DNA of 64,000 bases, taken from NCBI RefSeq assembly GCF_017873815.1, contig NZ_JAGGKQ010000003.1:149631-213630 (forward strand), in the 5' to 3' direction. Position numbers and translations under genes: made by a program. The notes beneath the pieces were generated by a model that did not search any database, was not told the origin of the DNA, and was given only the letters and a program-made list of their open reading frames with translations. Source of the stretch: Halorubrum alkaliphilum (GTDB lineage: Archaea; Halobacteriota; Halobacteria; Halobacteriales; Haloferacaceae). This document shows positions 10,121-18,977 of the stretch, in pieces (positions within the stretch are counted from its first letter, which is position 1; each line of letters starts with the position of its first letter).

Positions 10121-11071
10121 GTGACTCTCGCACAGCTCGTCAACCGCTTCGATACTGCGAACCGGTCGATCGTCGTCGTCAATCGAACGGATCCGGATCC
10201 GGTTCGCGATATGCTCGTCGACACGTTCGGCGAGGACGCAGTGCGGGTCGTCGATCACCGGCCCGTCGGCGACGGCGGAGCCCTCCCACGCGACGACTGG
10301 GTTAGCGCGCGTTCCTCTCAGCGCATGGCAGGGGACGATGTCGAGTACACCATTGATATCGCGGCGCTCCGGGAGAACGACTCGGTCCCGTTCGACTGTG
10401 GACGCGTGGACGATATCGAGAACCTCGTGTTGCTCCTCGAAGACGGGGATGTCATCGCCGGAGCCACGCTACAGGAACTAACGGAGGCGGTGTTGTTCGT
10501 AAACTCCGATCTGTACGTTACCGGGGCGCGGAGCTTGGACGAACTCGAGTTACCGGAGGTGATAACGGGGCTCGACGACACCATGTTCACGCTCCGCGGC
10601 TACCCCGAATCGAACCGGCAGAAGCTCCTGTTGATCACCATTTCACGGTTCATCGAGCGGGTCGCGTGGACCGCCGGAGACGGGACGATCCGGTCGTCGT
10701 TCCAGCGGCTCTCGCGGATAGACGACGAACTCGGAACCCGGCGCGTGTACGATCGTATCACCGACGCGGGAGTCGATACGCACCTGTACGGCGTCCCGGA
10801 CGATCCACCCACTGATCTGGATGCGAGGATCCATGGCGGCCGATCCGTTGATTTCACCGATAGCTGGTTCGTGGTGTTCGAGCCGCCGGGCGGACCGAGC
10901 GAGGTTGCCGGCACGCGCGACCCGGTCGCGACGAACGACCTAAAACGCGGGATCGAGGGCGGCGTCGGGCTCCTCGCGGTCGAGATTGAACCGCGACTGT
11001 GGCGGGGGGTCTGGACGTTCGACCCTGACCACGTCCGGACGATGACGCGATACGTTCGACGACACCTCTGA
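10121..11071 (+). CDS. DICT sensory domain-containing protein
   Basis: 316 residues starting with GTG (MTLAQLVNRFDTANRSIVVVNR). The N-terminal half matches the DICT (diguanylate cyclase and two-component) sensor fold as seen in haloarchaeal proteins: a conserved LVNRFD...VVVVNR opening and a central hydrophobic core (IENLVLLLEDGDVIAGATLQEL). The C-terminal half contains ITDAGVDTHLYGVPDD and ends in a basic RRHL. There is no DNA-binding or kinase domain, so it probably acts as a ligand-sensing partner. It follows glpC by 101 bp on the same strand but has its own promoter-like box. A role in glycerol control is possible but unproven. Confidence 0.7.
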   Translation: MTLAQLVNRFDTANRSIVVVNRTDPDPVRDMLVDTFGEDAVRVVDHRPVGDGGALPRDDWVSARSSQRMAGDDVEYTIDIAALRENDSVPFDCGRVDDIENLVLLLEDGDVIAGATLQELTEAVLFVNSDLYVTGARSLDELELPEVITGLDDTMFTLRGYPESNRQKLLLITISRFIERVAWTAGDGTIRSSFQRLSRIDDELGTRRVYDRITDAGVDTHLYGVPDDPPTDLDARIHGGRSVDFTDSWFVVFEPPGGPSEVAGTRDPVATNDLKRGIEGGVGLLAVEIEPRLWRGVWTFDPDHVRTMTRYVRRHL

Positions 11072-11161
11072 GACGATGCCGGGGCGGAGGTCGGATATAT
11101 AACCCGTTCGACGGGGGATCCAACCCGTGCGTTCATATCCCCCGGGCGGTGACGGGCGGCC

Positions 11162-12583
11162 ATGTTCGTTGACCGGTCCGACCTGCTCGCCGACGCCGAC
11201 CCCATCCGTGGGTACGGCGTCGCGGTGACGCCGGGGCGGGACGGTCCCCTCCTGTTCCTCGCCGGGTACGGCGAGCCGAACCGTCTCTACACTCGCGAGG
11301 GGGGTCGATTCACTGACTCCGCCTGTGGGATCGTCGCCGACGGCGACCGACACGGAATGGGGGTTTGTGCGGCCGACGTCGACGGCGACGGCTGCGAGGA
11401 GATATACGTTCACAACTGTGCCAACGGCGTCGGCATCGGCGGGGACTCGGACATGCTCCTCGACCGCTTGGAGGCGGAACGGTACCGCTGGACCGACACC
11501 TTCGCGCTCCCGGTCAACGGGGACCGGCTCAACTTCCGTGCGGGTCGCTCCGTCGCCGCGCTGGACCGCCACGGAACCGGTCGATACGGCATCGCCGTCG
11601 CGAGCTACGGCGCGCCGCTGGCGTTCTACGAACTCGGCGACGACGGCGAGGCTTCGGACATGGCCGAGGCGGTCGGGCTCTCCGTCGAGGACGGCTGCCG
11701 GTCGCTACTCCCCGGGCCGCTATGTGGGGAGGGGACCGACCTGTTCGTCGGGGTCGAGGACGGCCCAAACCGGCTGTTCCAAAACGAGGAGGGGCACTAC
11801 GAATCCGTCGACGGCGGGTGTGACTTGGCGGACCCCGACGGCGACACCCGTGGCGTCGCGCTGGTCGACGAAGACGGGACGTTCGCGCTCGCGCTCGGCA
11901 ACTGGGAGGGTCGAAGCCGCCTGCTCAGGCGCGATCCGGAGGGCCGGTTCCGTGACGCCGCACCGGACGCGCTCGCGGGCGCGGAGAGCGTCCGTGCAGT
12001 AGTTTCCGCGGACTTCGACAACGACGGCCGGGAGGAACTGTTCTGTAACGCGCTCGGCGTAGGGAACCGATTCCTCGAACGGGTCGACCCGAGCCCCCGC
12101 GACGGCGTGGAAGGGGCGGGCGGTGAGGTTCCGGGCGAGCCGCGGTGGGCTGCCCTCGACCCCGGCCCGGCGGCCGAGCCGGAGGGGTTCGGGACGGGAG
12201 CGGTCGCCGCCGACATCGACGGGGACGGAGTGCTCGAACTGGTCCTCGTTCATGGCGAGGTGGCCGCTCAACCGCTGGGCGTCTACTCGGTTCCGGACGC
12301 GGCGGCGAACGGGTGGCTTCGCGTTCGGCCGACGACCGCGCAGGGCGCGCCGGCACGCGGCGCGACCGTCCGGCTCGAAACCTCACGGGGAACACAACGG
12401 CGGGTTATCGACGCCGGCGGCGGCTATCTCTGTCAGACCGAGCCGGTCGCACACTTCGGGCTCGGCGGCGCGGAGCCACGGGAGGTCGTCGTCCGGTGGC
12501 CCGACGGTCGCGAGCGAACGCTCCCCGAACCCGCACCGGACGCCGAACACGACGTCACGCATCCGGCCGCCCGCGATCGGTGA
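11162..12583 (+). CDS. FG-GAP/VCBS beta-propeller protein with ASPIC/UnbV C-terminal domain
   Basis: 473 residues. Propeller-type repeats carry EF-hand-like calcium loops: DVDGDGCEE near residue 69, DFDNDGREE near 285 and DIDGDGVLE near 353. The last ~90 residues (GWLRVRPTTAQGAPARGATVRLET ... VVVRWPDGRERTLP) match the ASPIC/UnbV domain. CRTAC1-like proteins of this architecture are usually exported, yet this one has no signal peptide; it begins MFVDRSDLLADADP directly with the propeller. It is monocistronic, and the gaps on both sides are about 90-135 bp. The molecular role of the family is not established. Confidence 0.75.
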   Translation: MFVDRSDLLADADPIRGYGVAVTPGRDGPLLFLAGYGEPNRLYTREGGRFTDSACGIVADGDRHGMGVCAADVDGDGCEEIYVHNCANGVGIGGDSDMLLDRLEAERYRWTDTFALPVNGDRLNFRAGRSVAALDRHGTGRYGIAVASYGAPLAFYELGDDGEASDMAEAVGLSVEDGCRSLLPGPLCGEGTDLFVGVEDGPNRLFQNEEGHYESVDGGCDLADPDGDTRGVALVDEDGTFALALGNWEGRSRLLRRDPEGRFRDAAPDALAGAESVRAVVSADFDNDGREELFCNALGVGNRFLERVDPSPRDGVEGAGGEVPGEPRWAALDPGPAAEPEGFGTGAVAADIDGDGVLELVLVHGEVAAQPLGVYSVPDAAANGWLRVRPTTAQGAPARGATVRLETSRGTQRRVIDAGGGYLCQTEPVAHFGLGGAEPREVVVRWPDGRERTLPEPAPDAEHDVTHPAARDR

Positions 12584-12717
12584 ATCGGAGGAAGGCGGCC
12601 GTGATCGGCGAGGGCCGTGAGGCGACCGCGATCGGCGGCCCTCACGGCGCGTCGGTGAGGGGCGGCCAGAACTGCCGCCCTTCGCGGATTCAAGTGCGCG
12701 GGGATCCACGCACGGGT

Positions 12718-12918
12718 ATGGTAGATCCGACCTCCGATCTCGAGGAGGACGTCGACGAGGACTCCGCGCCCCGCTGTGACGCCTGCGGGGGGGCGGCGTT
12801 CGGCGTCGGCCGACGAACGCTCACGTGGATCGATGACGGCGAACTACGACGACGCCACTTCTGCGGGCAGGCGTGTCGCGACGAGTGGACCGACGAACGC
12901 CCCGGCGCGTCGGGATAG
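12718..12918 (+). CDS. Small zinc-finger protein (CxxC...CxxxC)
   Basis: 66 residues from the ATG at 12718. After a short acidic N-terminus comes CDACGG, then a beta-rich strand region (GRRTLTWIDDGELRRRHF) and CGQACRDEW. The two cysteine pairs, about 30 residues apart, form a treble-clef or TRASH-like zinc site common among tiny haloarchaeal proteins, many of which affect metabolism or stress. The exact family number is not certain. The SBDS gene follows 73 bp downstream with its own promoter box. Confidence 0.65.
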   Translation: MVDPTSDLEEDVDEDSAPRCDACGGAAFGVGRRTLTWIDDGELRRRHFCGQACRDEWTDERPGASG

Positions 12919-12960
12919 CGGAACGCGGCGATGGGTCGAGCACGCACCCGGTCGCGGGAG

Positions 12961-12970
12961 ACTTTTTACC
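12961..12970 (+). promoter_or_regulatory. TATA-like box for the SBDS gene
   Basis: ACTTTTTACC with its centre about 25 nt before the ATG at 12992, consistent with a leaderless haloarchaeal transcript and supporting that ATG over the upstream in-frame one. Confidence 0.5.
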
Positions 12971-12991
12971 GCGGGGGTGGTACGTTCGCGT

Positions 12992-13717
12992 ATGATATCA
13001 CTCGACGAGGCCGTGACGGCCCGACTGGAGTCACACGGCGAGCGGTTCGAGGTACTGATCGACCCGGACGCCGCGCTCGCGATGCGGCGCGGGGAGTTCG
13101 AGGGCGAGTTGGAGGATGTCATCGCCGCCGAGGACGTCTTTGAGAACGCCTCTCGCGGTGATAGACCGGCCGAGGAGGACTTAGAAGAGGTGTTCGGAAC
13201 CACCGACCCCCTATCGATCATCCCCGAAGTCGTCGAGCGCGGGGAGATCCAGATCACCGCCGAGCAGCGTGAGGAGATGCAGGAACGGAAACACCGCGAA
13301 CTCGTCACCACCATCACGCGCAACGCGGTGAACCCGCAGATGGACGACTCCCCGCACCCGCCCGAGCGGATCGAGCGCGCGCTGGAGGAGGCGGGGTTCC
13401 AGATCGACCCGATGGAGCCGGTCGAGAACCAAGTCGACGACGCGCTCGACGCGCTGCGGCCGGTCATCCCGATCCGATTCGAGGAGGTGACGATGGCGGT
13501 CCAGCTTCCGGCGGACTACGCGGGGTCCGGTCAGGCCCAGGTCCGCGAGTTTGGCGACCTCGAACGCGAGGAGTGGCAGAACGATGGCGGCTGGGTCGGC
13601 GTGTTGACCTTTCCCGCGGGGCTCCAGAACGACCTGTACGACCTCGTGAACGAGGTCACCTCCGGGGAGGGCGACGCTCGCGTGATCAAGGACAAAGACG
13701 AGTTGCGGACGCGGTGA
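12992..13717 (+). CDS. Ribosome maturation factor SBDS (SDO1 homologue)
   Basis: 241 residues beginning MISLDEAVTARLESHGERFEVLIDP, the start of the SBDS N-terminal (FYSH) domain. GEIQITAEQREEM and VTTITRNAVNP follow in the central helical domain, and a C-terminal ferredoxin-like domain (VQLPADYAGSGQAQV ... WVGVLTFPAG) closes the protein. Archaeal SBDS acts in 60S-equivalent (50S) subunit maturation, releasing the anti-association factor aIF6 together with EF-2. In many archaea it neighbours exosome genes; here the neighbours are a small zinc-finger protein and a GNAT enzyme. Length is normal for archaea. Confidence 0.95.
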   Translation: MISLDEAVTARLESHGERFEVLIDPDAALAMRRGEFEGELEDVIAAEDVFENASRGDRPAEEDLEEVFGTTDPLSIIPEVVERGEIQITAEQREEMQERKHRELVTTITRNAVNPQMDDSPHPPERIERALEEAGFQIDPMEPVENQVDDALDALRPVIPIRFEEVTMAVQLPADYAGSGQAQVREFGDLEREEWQNDGGWVGVLTFPAGLQNDLYDLVNEVTSGEGDARVIKDKDELRTR

Positions 13718-13739
13718 GTTCGGACGTGTATCCTTGACC

Positions 13740-14195
13740 ATGGACGGTAGCGACGTGAACGGCTCCGGTCGGCGACTCCCCGACGGGTACGAACTTCGAG
13801 AGGGGACGCCGTCAGTGGCGGCGTTCATCCGACTTCGTCGCGCGGCCGGGATGGCCGACCGGTCGCGCGAGGCCGTCGAACGCGGGCTTCCGAACACGAC
13901 CTACGGCGTTCACGTCGTTGGGGGACGCCGCGACCACGCGGTCGGAATGGCCCGGATCGTCGGGGACGGCGGCTCCGTGTTTCAAGTCTCGGATATGGCC
14001 GTTGCGGAGCCGCATCAGGGGCAAGGAATCGGGACCGCAATGATGGACGCGCTCGTCGCGTGGCTCCATGGACACGCCCCCGACGGTGGGTACGTCAACC
14101 TGTTCGCGGACGTCGACGGGTTCTACGAGCGGTGGGGGTTCGAACGGTCGGCACCGGCCTCGAACGGAATGTGGATACGAACGGACTCGCTTTGA
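13740..14195 (+). CDS. GNAT family N-acetyltransferase
   Basis: 151 residues from the ATG at 13740 (an in-frame TTG lies two codons earlier). The acetyl-CoA binding loop is visible as VAEPHQGQGIGTAMMDALVAW (motif A, R/Q-x-x-G-x-G/A type), preceded by MARIVGDGGSVFQVSDMAV and followed by GFYERWGFER (motif B). It acetylates an amine on an unknown small molecule or protein in the cytosol. The start is 22 bp after the SBDS stop, so it is probably read from the same transcript; the SDR gene follows 27 bp later. Confidence 0.88.
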   Translation: MDGSDVNGSGRRLPDGYELREGTPSVAAFIRLRRAAGMADRSREAVERGLPNTTYGVHVVGGRRDHAVGMARIVGDGGSVFQVSDMAVAEPHQGQGIGTAMMDALVAWLHGHAPDGGYVNLFADVDGFYERWGFERSAPASNGMWIRTDSL

Positions 14196-14222
14196 GTCGG
14201 GTCGCGTTCGGTCGGGAGAGTT

Positions 14223-15089
14223 ATGCCGTCGGGGACCGACCGACGATTCGTGCAGAAGACGGTACTCATCACCGGGTGTTCATCGGGCATCGGCCGCGCG
14301 ACGGCACACGCCTTCAACGACGAGGGATGGACGACCTACGCCACGGCGCGGAACCCGGCCGACATCGAGGCGCTCGGCGAAGCCGGCTGTGAGATCGCGA
14401 CGCTCGACGTCACCGATCAGGGAGATGTCGAGCGGGTCGTCGACCGGATCCTCGACGAGGAGGGCGCGATCGACGCGCTCGTGAACAACGCCGGATACGG
14501 GCAGTTCGGACCGATCGAGGACGTGACAGCAGAACGAGTTCACGACCAGTTCGACGTCAACGTCTACGGCCCGCATCGGCTGATCCGCGCGGTGCTTCCC
14601 GGAATGCGTCGCGAGCGAGATGGGACGATCATCAACGTCTCCTCGGTCGCGGGGCGGGTCTCGTTCCCCGGCGGGGGCGTCTACAGCGGGTCGAAGTTCG
14701 CGCTCGAAGCCATGTCGGATGCCCTCCGCAACGAGGTGCGCGATCACGGCGTCGACGTCGTCGTCGTCGAGCCCGGACCGGTACGAACGAACTTCTCGGA
14801 CCGAGTCGCCCGCGAGGCGGACCCGGAGGAGACCGACGGAGTCGAGCGTTCCGGCGCGTACGACGAGTTCTACGCCCTGTTCGAGGACACGCAAGCGATC
14901 GGCGGCGACGGACCGGGGTCGGTCGAACCGACCCTCGTCGCCGGGGAGGTGCTCAACGCCGCGAGCGCGACGAAACCGCCCGCGCGGGTCCAACCCGGAA
15001 CCGTCGCGCGGGTCGGCGTGCTCGCACGGTTCCTGCCTGACGCGATCCGTGATAGCGTGTTCGATCTGGTTCGGAAGTTCACGTCATAG
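14223..15089 (+). CDS. SDR family oxidoreductase
   Basis: 288 residues. The cofactor motif TGCSSGIGRATAHAF near residue 18, NNAGYG near 87 and the catalytic S-Y-K set (NVSSVAG ... YSGSKFALEAMSDALRNE) define a classical short-chain dehydrogenase. The PGPVRTNF turn after the catalytic Lys is typical of this fold. The R after the first strand (YATARNP) suggests NADP(H) preference, by inference only. The substrate is unknown. The C-terminal segment with VARVGVLARFLPDAIRDSVFD resembles the membrane-associated end seen in DHRS-type SDRs. It closes a run of same-strand genes starting at SBDS. Confidence 0.9.
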   Translation: MPSGTDRRFVQKTVLITGCSSGIGRATAHAFNDEGWTTYATARNPADIEALGEAGCEIATLDVTDQGDVERVVDRILDEEGAIDALVNNAGYGQFGPIEDVTAERVHDQFDVNVYGPHRLIRAVLPGMRRERDGTIINVSSVAGRVSFPGGGVYSGSKFALEAMSDALRNEVRDHGVDVVVVEPGPVRTNFSDRVAREADPEETDGVERSGAYDEFYALFEDTQAIGGDGPGSVEPTLVAGEVLNAASATKPPARVQPGTVARVGVLARFLPDAIRDSVFDLVRKFTS

Positions 15090-15140
15090 GGGACCGGGAA
15101 CGCGCTTCGAGACGGTCGACCGAACGCGGTTTATCCGGCG

Positions 15141-15641
15141 TCACTCGGCGTCGACCGCGAATTGGCTCTCTCCCTCCCGCCAGTCCCAGCCGGGGAGTCG
15201 CGTCTGGAATCCGGCGGCGAGCGCGGCGTCGAGGTCGTCGACGCCCGCGTTTCCCTTCCCGTCGGCGGTCGCGTCCTCGTCGACGTGGACGTCCGCGAAG
15301 TGGAACGTCGCCTGCGCGAGCACCGAGAGCGGCTGACCCCCGGCGATCGTCGCGGCGAGCTCCCGGCCGAGAACCTCGTCGACGACGAACCCCGGGTAGT
15401 CGCCGGCAACGTCGAGTTCGCGGAGGAGCGCGGCGTAGCCCGCCACGTTGACCGCGACCTCGCCGTCCGCGAAGACGGCGTCGACCTCGCGGCGATACGT
15501 CTCGGCGTCGACCGCGTCGACCTCGGTCTCGAAGAGGGTCCCCAGCCGATCGCGAGTCTCGTTGAGTACCGGGACGACGACCGGAGCGCGGTCGCGTATC
15601 CATGCGTGTTCCTCTCGGACGCCGTTGGGCGTGACGCGCAT
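15141..15641 (-). CDS. Conserved haloarchaeal-type acidic protein, unknown function
   Basis: 166 residues from the ATG at 15641 (MRVTPNGVREEHAW). The frame is open further upstream, but those residues are basic and promoter-like DNA is expected there. It is soluble and acidic with no membrane segment and no cysteines. Visible blocks are VVVPVLNETRDRLGTLFETEVDAVDAE, an alanine-rich helical middle (VAVNVAGYAALLRELDVAGDYPG) and a C-terminal LPGWDWREGESQF. I do not recognise a named family. It is divergent from the aCPSF1 gene and convergent with the SDR gene. Confidence 0.6.
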   Translation of the reverse strand: MRVTPNGVREEHAWIRDRAPVVVPVLNETRDRLGTLFETEVDAVDAETYRREVDAVFADGEVAVNVAGYAALLRELDVAGDYPGFVVDEVLGRELAATIAGGQPLSVLAQATFHFADVHVDEDATADGKGNAGVDDLDAALAAGFQTRLPGWDWREGESQFAVDAE

Positions 15642-15909
15642 GGGCGTTCCGCGGCGGTCGAGGCGTATCGGTGTTGTGGAAACGGCCTCGGGACGAACGG
15701 GCGAAAGCTCCCGTTTTGGGAAGCCTTTTATAACGAAGGGAGTGTAGTTGCTTCTAAGCGGGTTTTCGCTGGCTGTTCCCGCACGGTACGCTACGGACAG
15801 TACTTCCACTATGCCTACCCCCGTCACGGCCGACCGATCGACGCCGCGGTACGTCTCGATCCGACGTGGCCGGACGGCGGTAGCGACCCCCCACGGCCCG
15901 CAGTGAGCT

Positions 15910-17835
15910 ATGAGTCAAGTCGATACGAAACTCGAGAACCTGAAATCCACGATAGAACAGGAGGTCCCGGACGACGTGAGCGTCACGGACGTCACGTACG
16001 AGGGCCCGGAACTAGTCGTCTACACGCGCGACCCCAAGCGGTTCGCCGGTGACGGAGACCTCGTCCGGCGTCTCGCCTCCAAACTCCGGAAACGGATCAC
16101 GGTCCGACCCGACCCGACCGTTCTCTCGCCTCCGGCGCGAGCGGAATCCGAGGTACGCGAGGTGATCCCCGAGGAGGCCGGCGTCACGTCGCTCGACTTC
16201 CACGAGGACACCGGCGAGGTCGTCATCGAGGCGGAAAAGCCCGGGATGGTGATCGGCCGCCGCGGCTCCACGCTCCGGGAGATCACTCAGGAGGTCGGCT
16301 GGACCCCGGAGGTCGTCCGGACGCCGCCGATCGAGTCCTCGACCGTCTCGAACGTCCGCGGATTCCTGAAAAACGAACGCGAGGAGCGCCGTGACATTCT
16401 CGAACGAGTCGGTCGACAGATCCATCGCGAGGAGATGTCCGACGACGAGTGGGTCCGGATCACGACGCTCGGCTGCTGTCGCGAGGTCGGCCGTGCGGCA
16501 TTCATTCTCTCGACGCCCGAGACGCGCGTCCTCATCGACTGCGGAGACAAGCCCGGCGCGGAGGGAGAGGTTCCGTACCTACAGGTCCCCGAGGCGCTCG
16601 GCGCGGGTGCGGCGACGCTCGACGCGGTCATCCTGACCCACGCTCACCTCGACCACTCCGCGCTGTTGCCGCTGCTGTTTAAGTACGGATACGACGGTCC
16701 GATATACACGACGGAGCCGACCCGTGACCTGATGGGGCTGCTCACGCTCGATTACCTCGACGTGGCTGCCAAGGACGGTCGGACGCCACCCTACGAGTCG
16801 GCGCAGGTCCGCGACGCGATCAAACACACGATCCCGCTGGAGTACGGCGATGTCACCGACATCGCGCCCGACATCAAACTCACCTTCCACAACGCGGGTC
16901 ACATCCTCGGCAGCGCGGTCACCCATTTCCACATCGGTGACGGGCTCTACAACGTCGCCTTCTCCGGCGACATCCACTACGAGGACACCCGCCTGTTCAA
17001 CGGCGCAGTCAACGACTTCCCCCGGGTCGAGACCCTCGTTCTGGAGTCCACCTACGGCGGCCGCGACGACTACCAGACCGACCAAGCCGACTCCGAGGAG
17101 GCGCTTAAGAAGGTCATCAACGAGACGTACGACCAGGGCGGTAAGATCGTCATCCCTGCGTTCGCCGTGGGGCGCTCACAGGAGATCATGCTCGTGTTGG
17201 AGGAGGCGATGCGGGAGGGCGACATCCCCGAGATGCCGGTCCACCTCGACGGGATGATCTGGGAGGCGACGGCCATCCACACGACGTACCCCGAGTACCT
17301 GCGTGACGATCTCCGCGACCGGATCTTCCACGACGACGAGAACCCGTTCCTCGCCGACCAGTTCAACCACATCGACGCCGGTGAGGACGAGCGACAGGAG
17401 GTCGCCGACGGCGATCAGTGCATCGTCATCTCCACCTCCGGGATGATCGAGGGCGGCCCGATCATGTCGTGGCTCCGCCACATCGGTCCCGACCCGGACT
17501 CGAATCTCGTCTTCGTCGGCTACCAAGCGCAGGGAACGCTCGGCCGCCGGATCCAGAACGGCTGGGATGAGATCCCGGTCGACGGCTGGGGAGGCGGTAG
17601 CCGCGGCGACACGCTCACACTGGAGATGGGAACGGAGGTCGTCGACGGCTTCTCTGGCCACGCCGACAGACAGGGGTTGGAGAACTTCGTGAAGACGATG
17701 AACCCCCGTCCCGAGAAGGTGTTGTGTGTCCACGGCGACGAGCGCTCCGTACAGGACCTCTCGTCGGCGCTGTATCACGACTACAATATGCGGACGTTCG
17801 CGCCGAAGAACCTCGAAACGTTCCGATTCAAGTAG
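15910..17835 (+). CDS. fttA: aCPSF1/FttA, KH-MBL-beta-CASP ribonuclease (transcription termination factor)
   Basis: 641 residues, the normal aCPSF1 length. The first ~170 residues hold two KH-type RNA-binding domains (GMVIGRRGSTLREIT). The metallo-beta-lactamase core follows with THAHLDHSALLPLLFKYGY (HxHxDH zinc motif), NAGHILGSAVTHF and FSGDIHYE. The beta-CASP cap has VIPAFAVGRSQEIMLVLEE and the end has FSGHADRQGLENF and CVHGDE. The enzyme cleaves nascent RNA at U-rich sites and terminates archaeal RNA polymerase. All metal ligands appear intact. It is monocistronic, and the structured repeat begins 20 bp after its stop. Confidence 0.96.
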   Translation: MSQVDTKLENLKSTIEQEVPDDVSVTDVTYEGPELVVYTRDPKRFAGDGDLVRRLASKLRKRITVRPDPTVLSPPARAESEVREVIPEEAGVTSLDFHEDTGEVVIEAEKPGMVIGRRGSTLREITQEVGWTPEVVRTPPIESSTVSNVRGFLKNEREERRDILERVGRQIHREEMSDDEWVRITTLGCCREVGRAAFILSTPETRVLIDCGDKPGAEGEVPYLQVPEALGAGAATLDAVILTHAHLDHSALLPLLFKYGYDGPIYTTEPTRDLMGLLTLDYLDVAAKDGRTPPYESAQVRDAIKHTIPLEYGDVTDIAPDIKLTFHNAGHILGSAVTHFHIGDGLYNVAFSGDIHYEDTRLFNGAVNDFPRVETLVLESTYGGRDDYQTDQADSEEALKKVINETYDQGGKIVIPAFAVGRSQEIMLVLEEAMREGDIPEMPVHLDGMIWEATAIHTTYPEYLRDDLRDRIFHDDENPFLADQFNHIDAGEDERQEVADGDQCIVISTSGMIEGGPIMSWLRHIGPDPDSNLVFVGYQAQGTLGRRIQNGWDEIPVDGWGGGSRGDTLTLEMGTEVVDGFSGHADRQGLENFVKTMNPRPEKVLCVHGDERSVQDLSSALYHDYNMRTFAPKNLETFRFK

Positions 17836-18280
17836 CCGGGTTCGGCCATCGATCTCGGGAGTGAGTCTCGCAGTACGGTGTGGAAGTTGTTTATAAGTGG
17901 GCTAGTGGTGTTACTGGCGGCTGTTTATAAGTAATCGAGAGCACGGTGGATGAATGTACAAGTCCGATCGATCGTTTATAAATCGAAGACGACGGATCGC
18001 CGGTGACGACCGCCAAAGCCCCAGCCATGCGGGCAGCGAGGCGCTCCGCGCCTCGGGCAGCCGGACGTGGCCCGGCGACTGCCCGTTTGAGTCCCACCCC
18101 GCACAGCACTCGCACCTCACGCCTCCCCAACCTCGTCACCGGCGGCTTTGCCGCCGGTTGTGAGCGAGAATTCTCAGGCAGTCGGGCGACGCTCGACGAC
18201 CTCGCGCCGTCGTCGCCGGCGCGTAGCGCCGGCTGCCGGAGGGGCCGCATCGCTTATTTATAAGTGATCGTCGCAGCCGC

Positions 18281-18977
18281 GGTAGTGTTCAGATAAGCTG
18301 ATTCCATGCGAATGCGAACGATCTGAGCCACTCATTAGCAGTTTCTGCTTTTGCGTTGCTGAAACAGTTTGAGAAACTGGTAGTTCTGCGTTTTACCTCA
18401 CGAAAGACACGTTCGACGCTGTTCCGATTTCCATGTCGTTCGTATCTGAAATCGAGCCCGTGTTTCCGACACGCTCGCTGAAGTGGAACCGCGCCATCAA
18501 CAAGAAAGATCGCGTCGTCTACATCGTGTTTTTCGCGGAGTTCCGAGATAAACTGATCGGCGATCACGTTCGTTCTTGTCGGTTCAAGCTTTGTATGTAG
18601 CAGATCGTTTGATTTCGGATCGACAGCAGCGTACAGCCAATATTGTTCATCGTCAAGCTGAATCACCGTTTCATCGACCGCAACGTGATTCGGGCACCGA
18701 CCAGATTCCGGCTGTAAATCGGCCTTGTGAACCCAGTTATGAACAGTGGATCGAACCCGATCAACACCGAATACCTCAAGAAACGAAACAGTATTTGAAA
18801 GCGATAATCCAGACAAATGAAGCTGAATACTGAGCTTCATCAACAGCTTCGGTGTTGCTTCTCGCTCCACAAAGTCTAAGTTGATCTCGTCTAAACAGCC
18901 GCTGAGGCGTGCGTTTTCGGGCATAGACACTTTGAAAACGCACCGCCTCACTTTTCAATCCTTATCTGAACACCGCC
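18281..18977 (-). mobile_element. Complete IS6-family insertion sequence
   Basis: 697 bp. The ends are 17-bp terminal inverted repeats (GGTAGTGTTCAGATAAG at 18281-18297; the right end reads GGCGGTGTTCAGATAAG on the other strand, 15 of 17 matching). An exact 8-bp direct repeat GCAGCCGC flanks it at 18273-18280 and 18978-18985, the duplication size expected for IS6. Removing the element and one repeat restores a sequence that aligns directly with repeat copy 2 at 44 kb. It carries one transposase gene. It is clearly more AT-rich than its surroundings, consistent with recent arrival. Confidence 0.95.
18289..18924 (-). CDS. IS6-family transposase (DDE)
   Basis: 211 residues from the ATG at 18924 (MPENARLSGCLDEINLDFVE), preferred over an ATG nine codons upstream because haloarchaeal IS6 transposases normally start this way. 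The DDE triad is visible as HVAVDETVIQ, AIFLVDGA and NSVERVFREVKRRT. The region ahead of the first Asp (STVHNWVHKADLQ) is the helix-turn-helix end-binding part. Length is standard for haloarchaeal IS6 and no frameshift is seen, so it is probably active. The stop codon lies inside the terminal repeat region. Confidence 0.95.
   Translation of the reverse strand: MPENARLSGCLDEINLDFVEREATPKLLMKLSIQLHLSGLSLSNTVSFLEVFGVDRVRSTVHNWVHKADLQPESGRCPNHVAVDETVIQLDDEQYWLYAAVDPKSNDLLHTKLEPTRTNVIADQFISELREKHDVDDAIFLVDGAVPLQRACRKHGLDFRYERHGNRNSVERVFREVKRRTTSFSNCFSNAKAETANEWLRSFAFAWNQLI

Noticed and set aside
18086..18135. tRNA-like T-loop (TTTGAGTCCCACCCC) in the repeat
   Set aside because: There is no acceptor stem, anticodon arm or matching D-loop around it; the pairing found is three separate hairpins.
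17911..18250. Short frames inside repeat copy 1 (69 to 119 codons, reverse strand)
   Set aside because: They run through hairpins and terminal repeats. The similar frame in copy 2 differs in length and sequence except over the 50-nt block, so conservation is at the DNA/RNA level.
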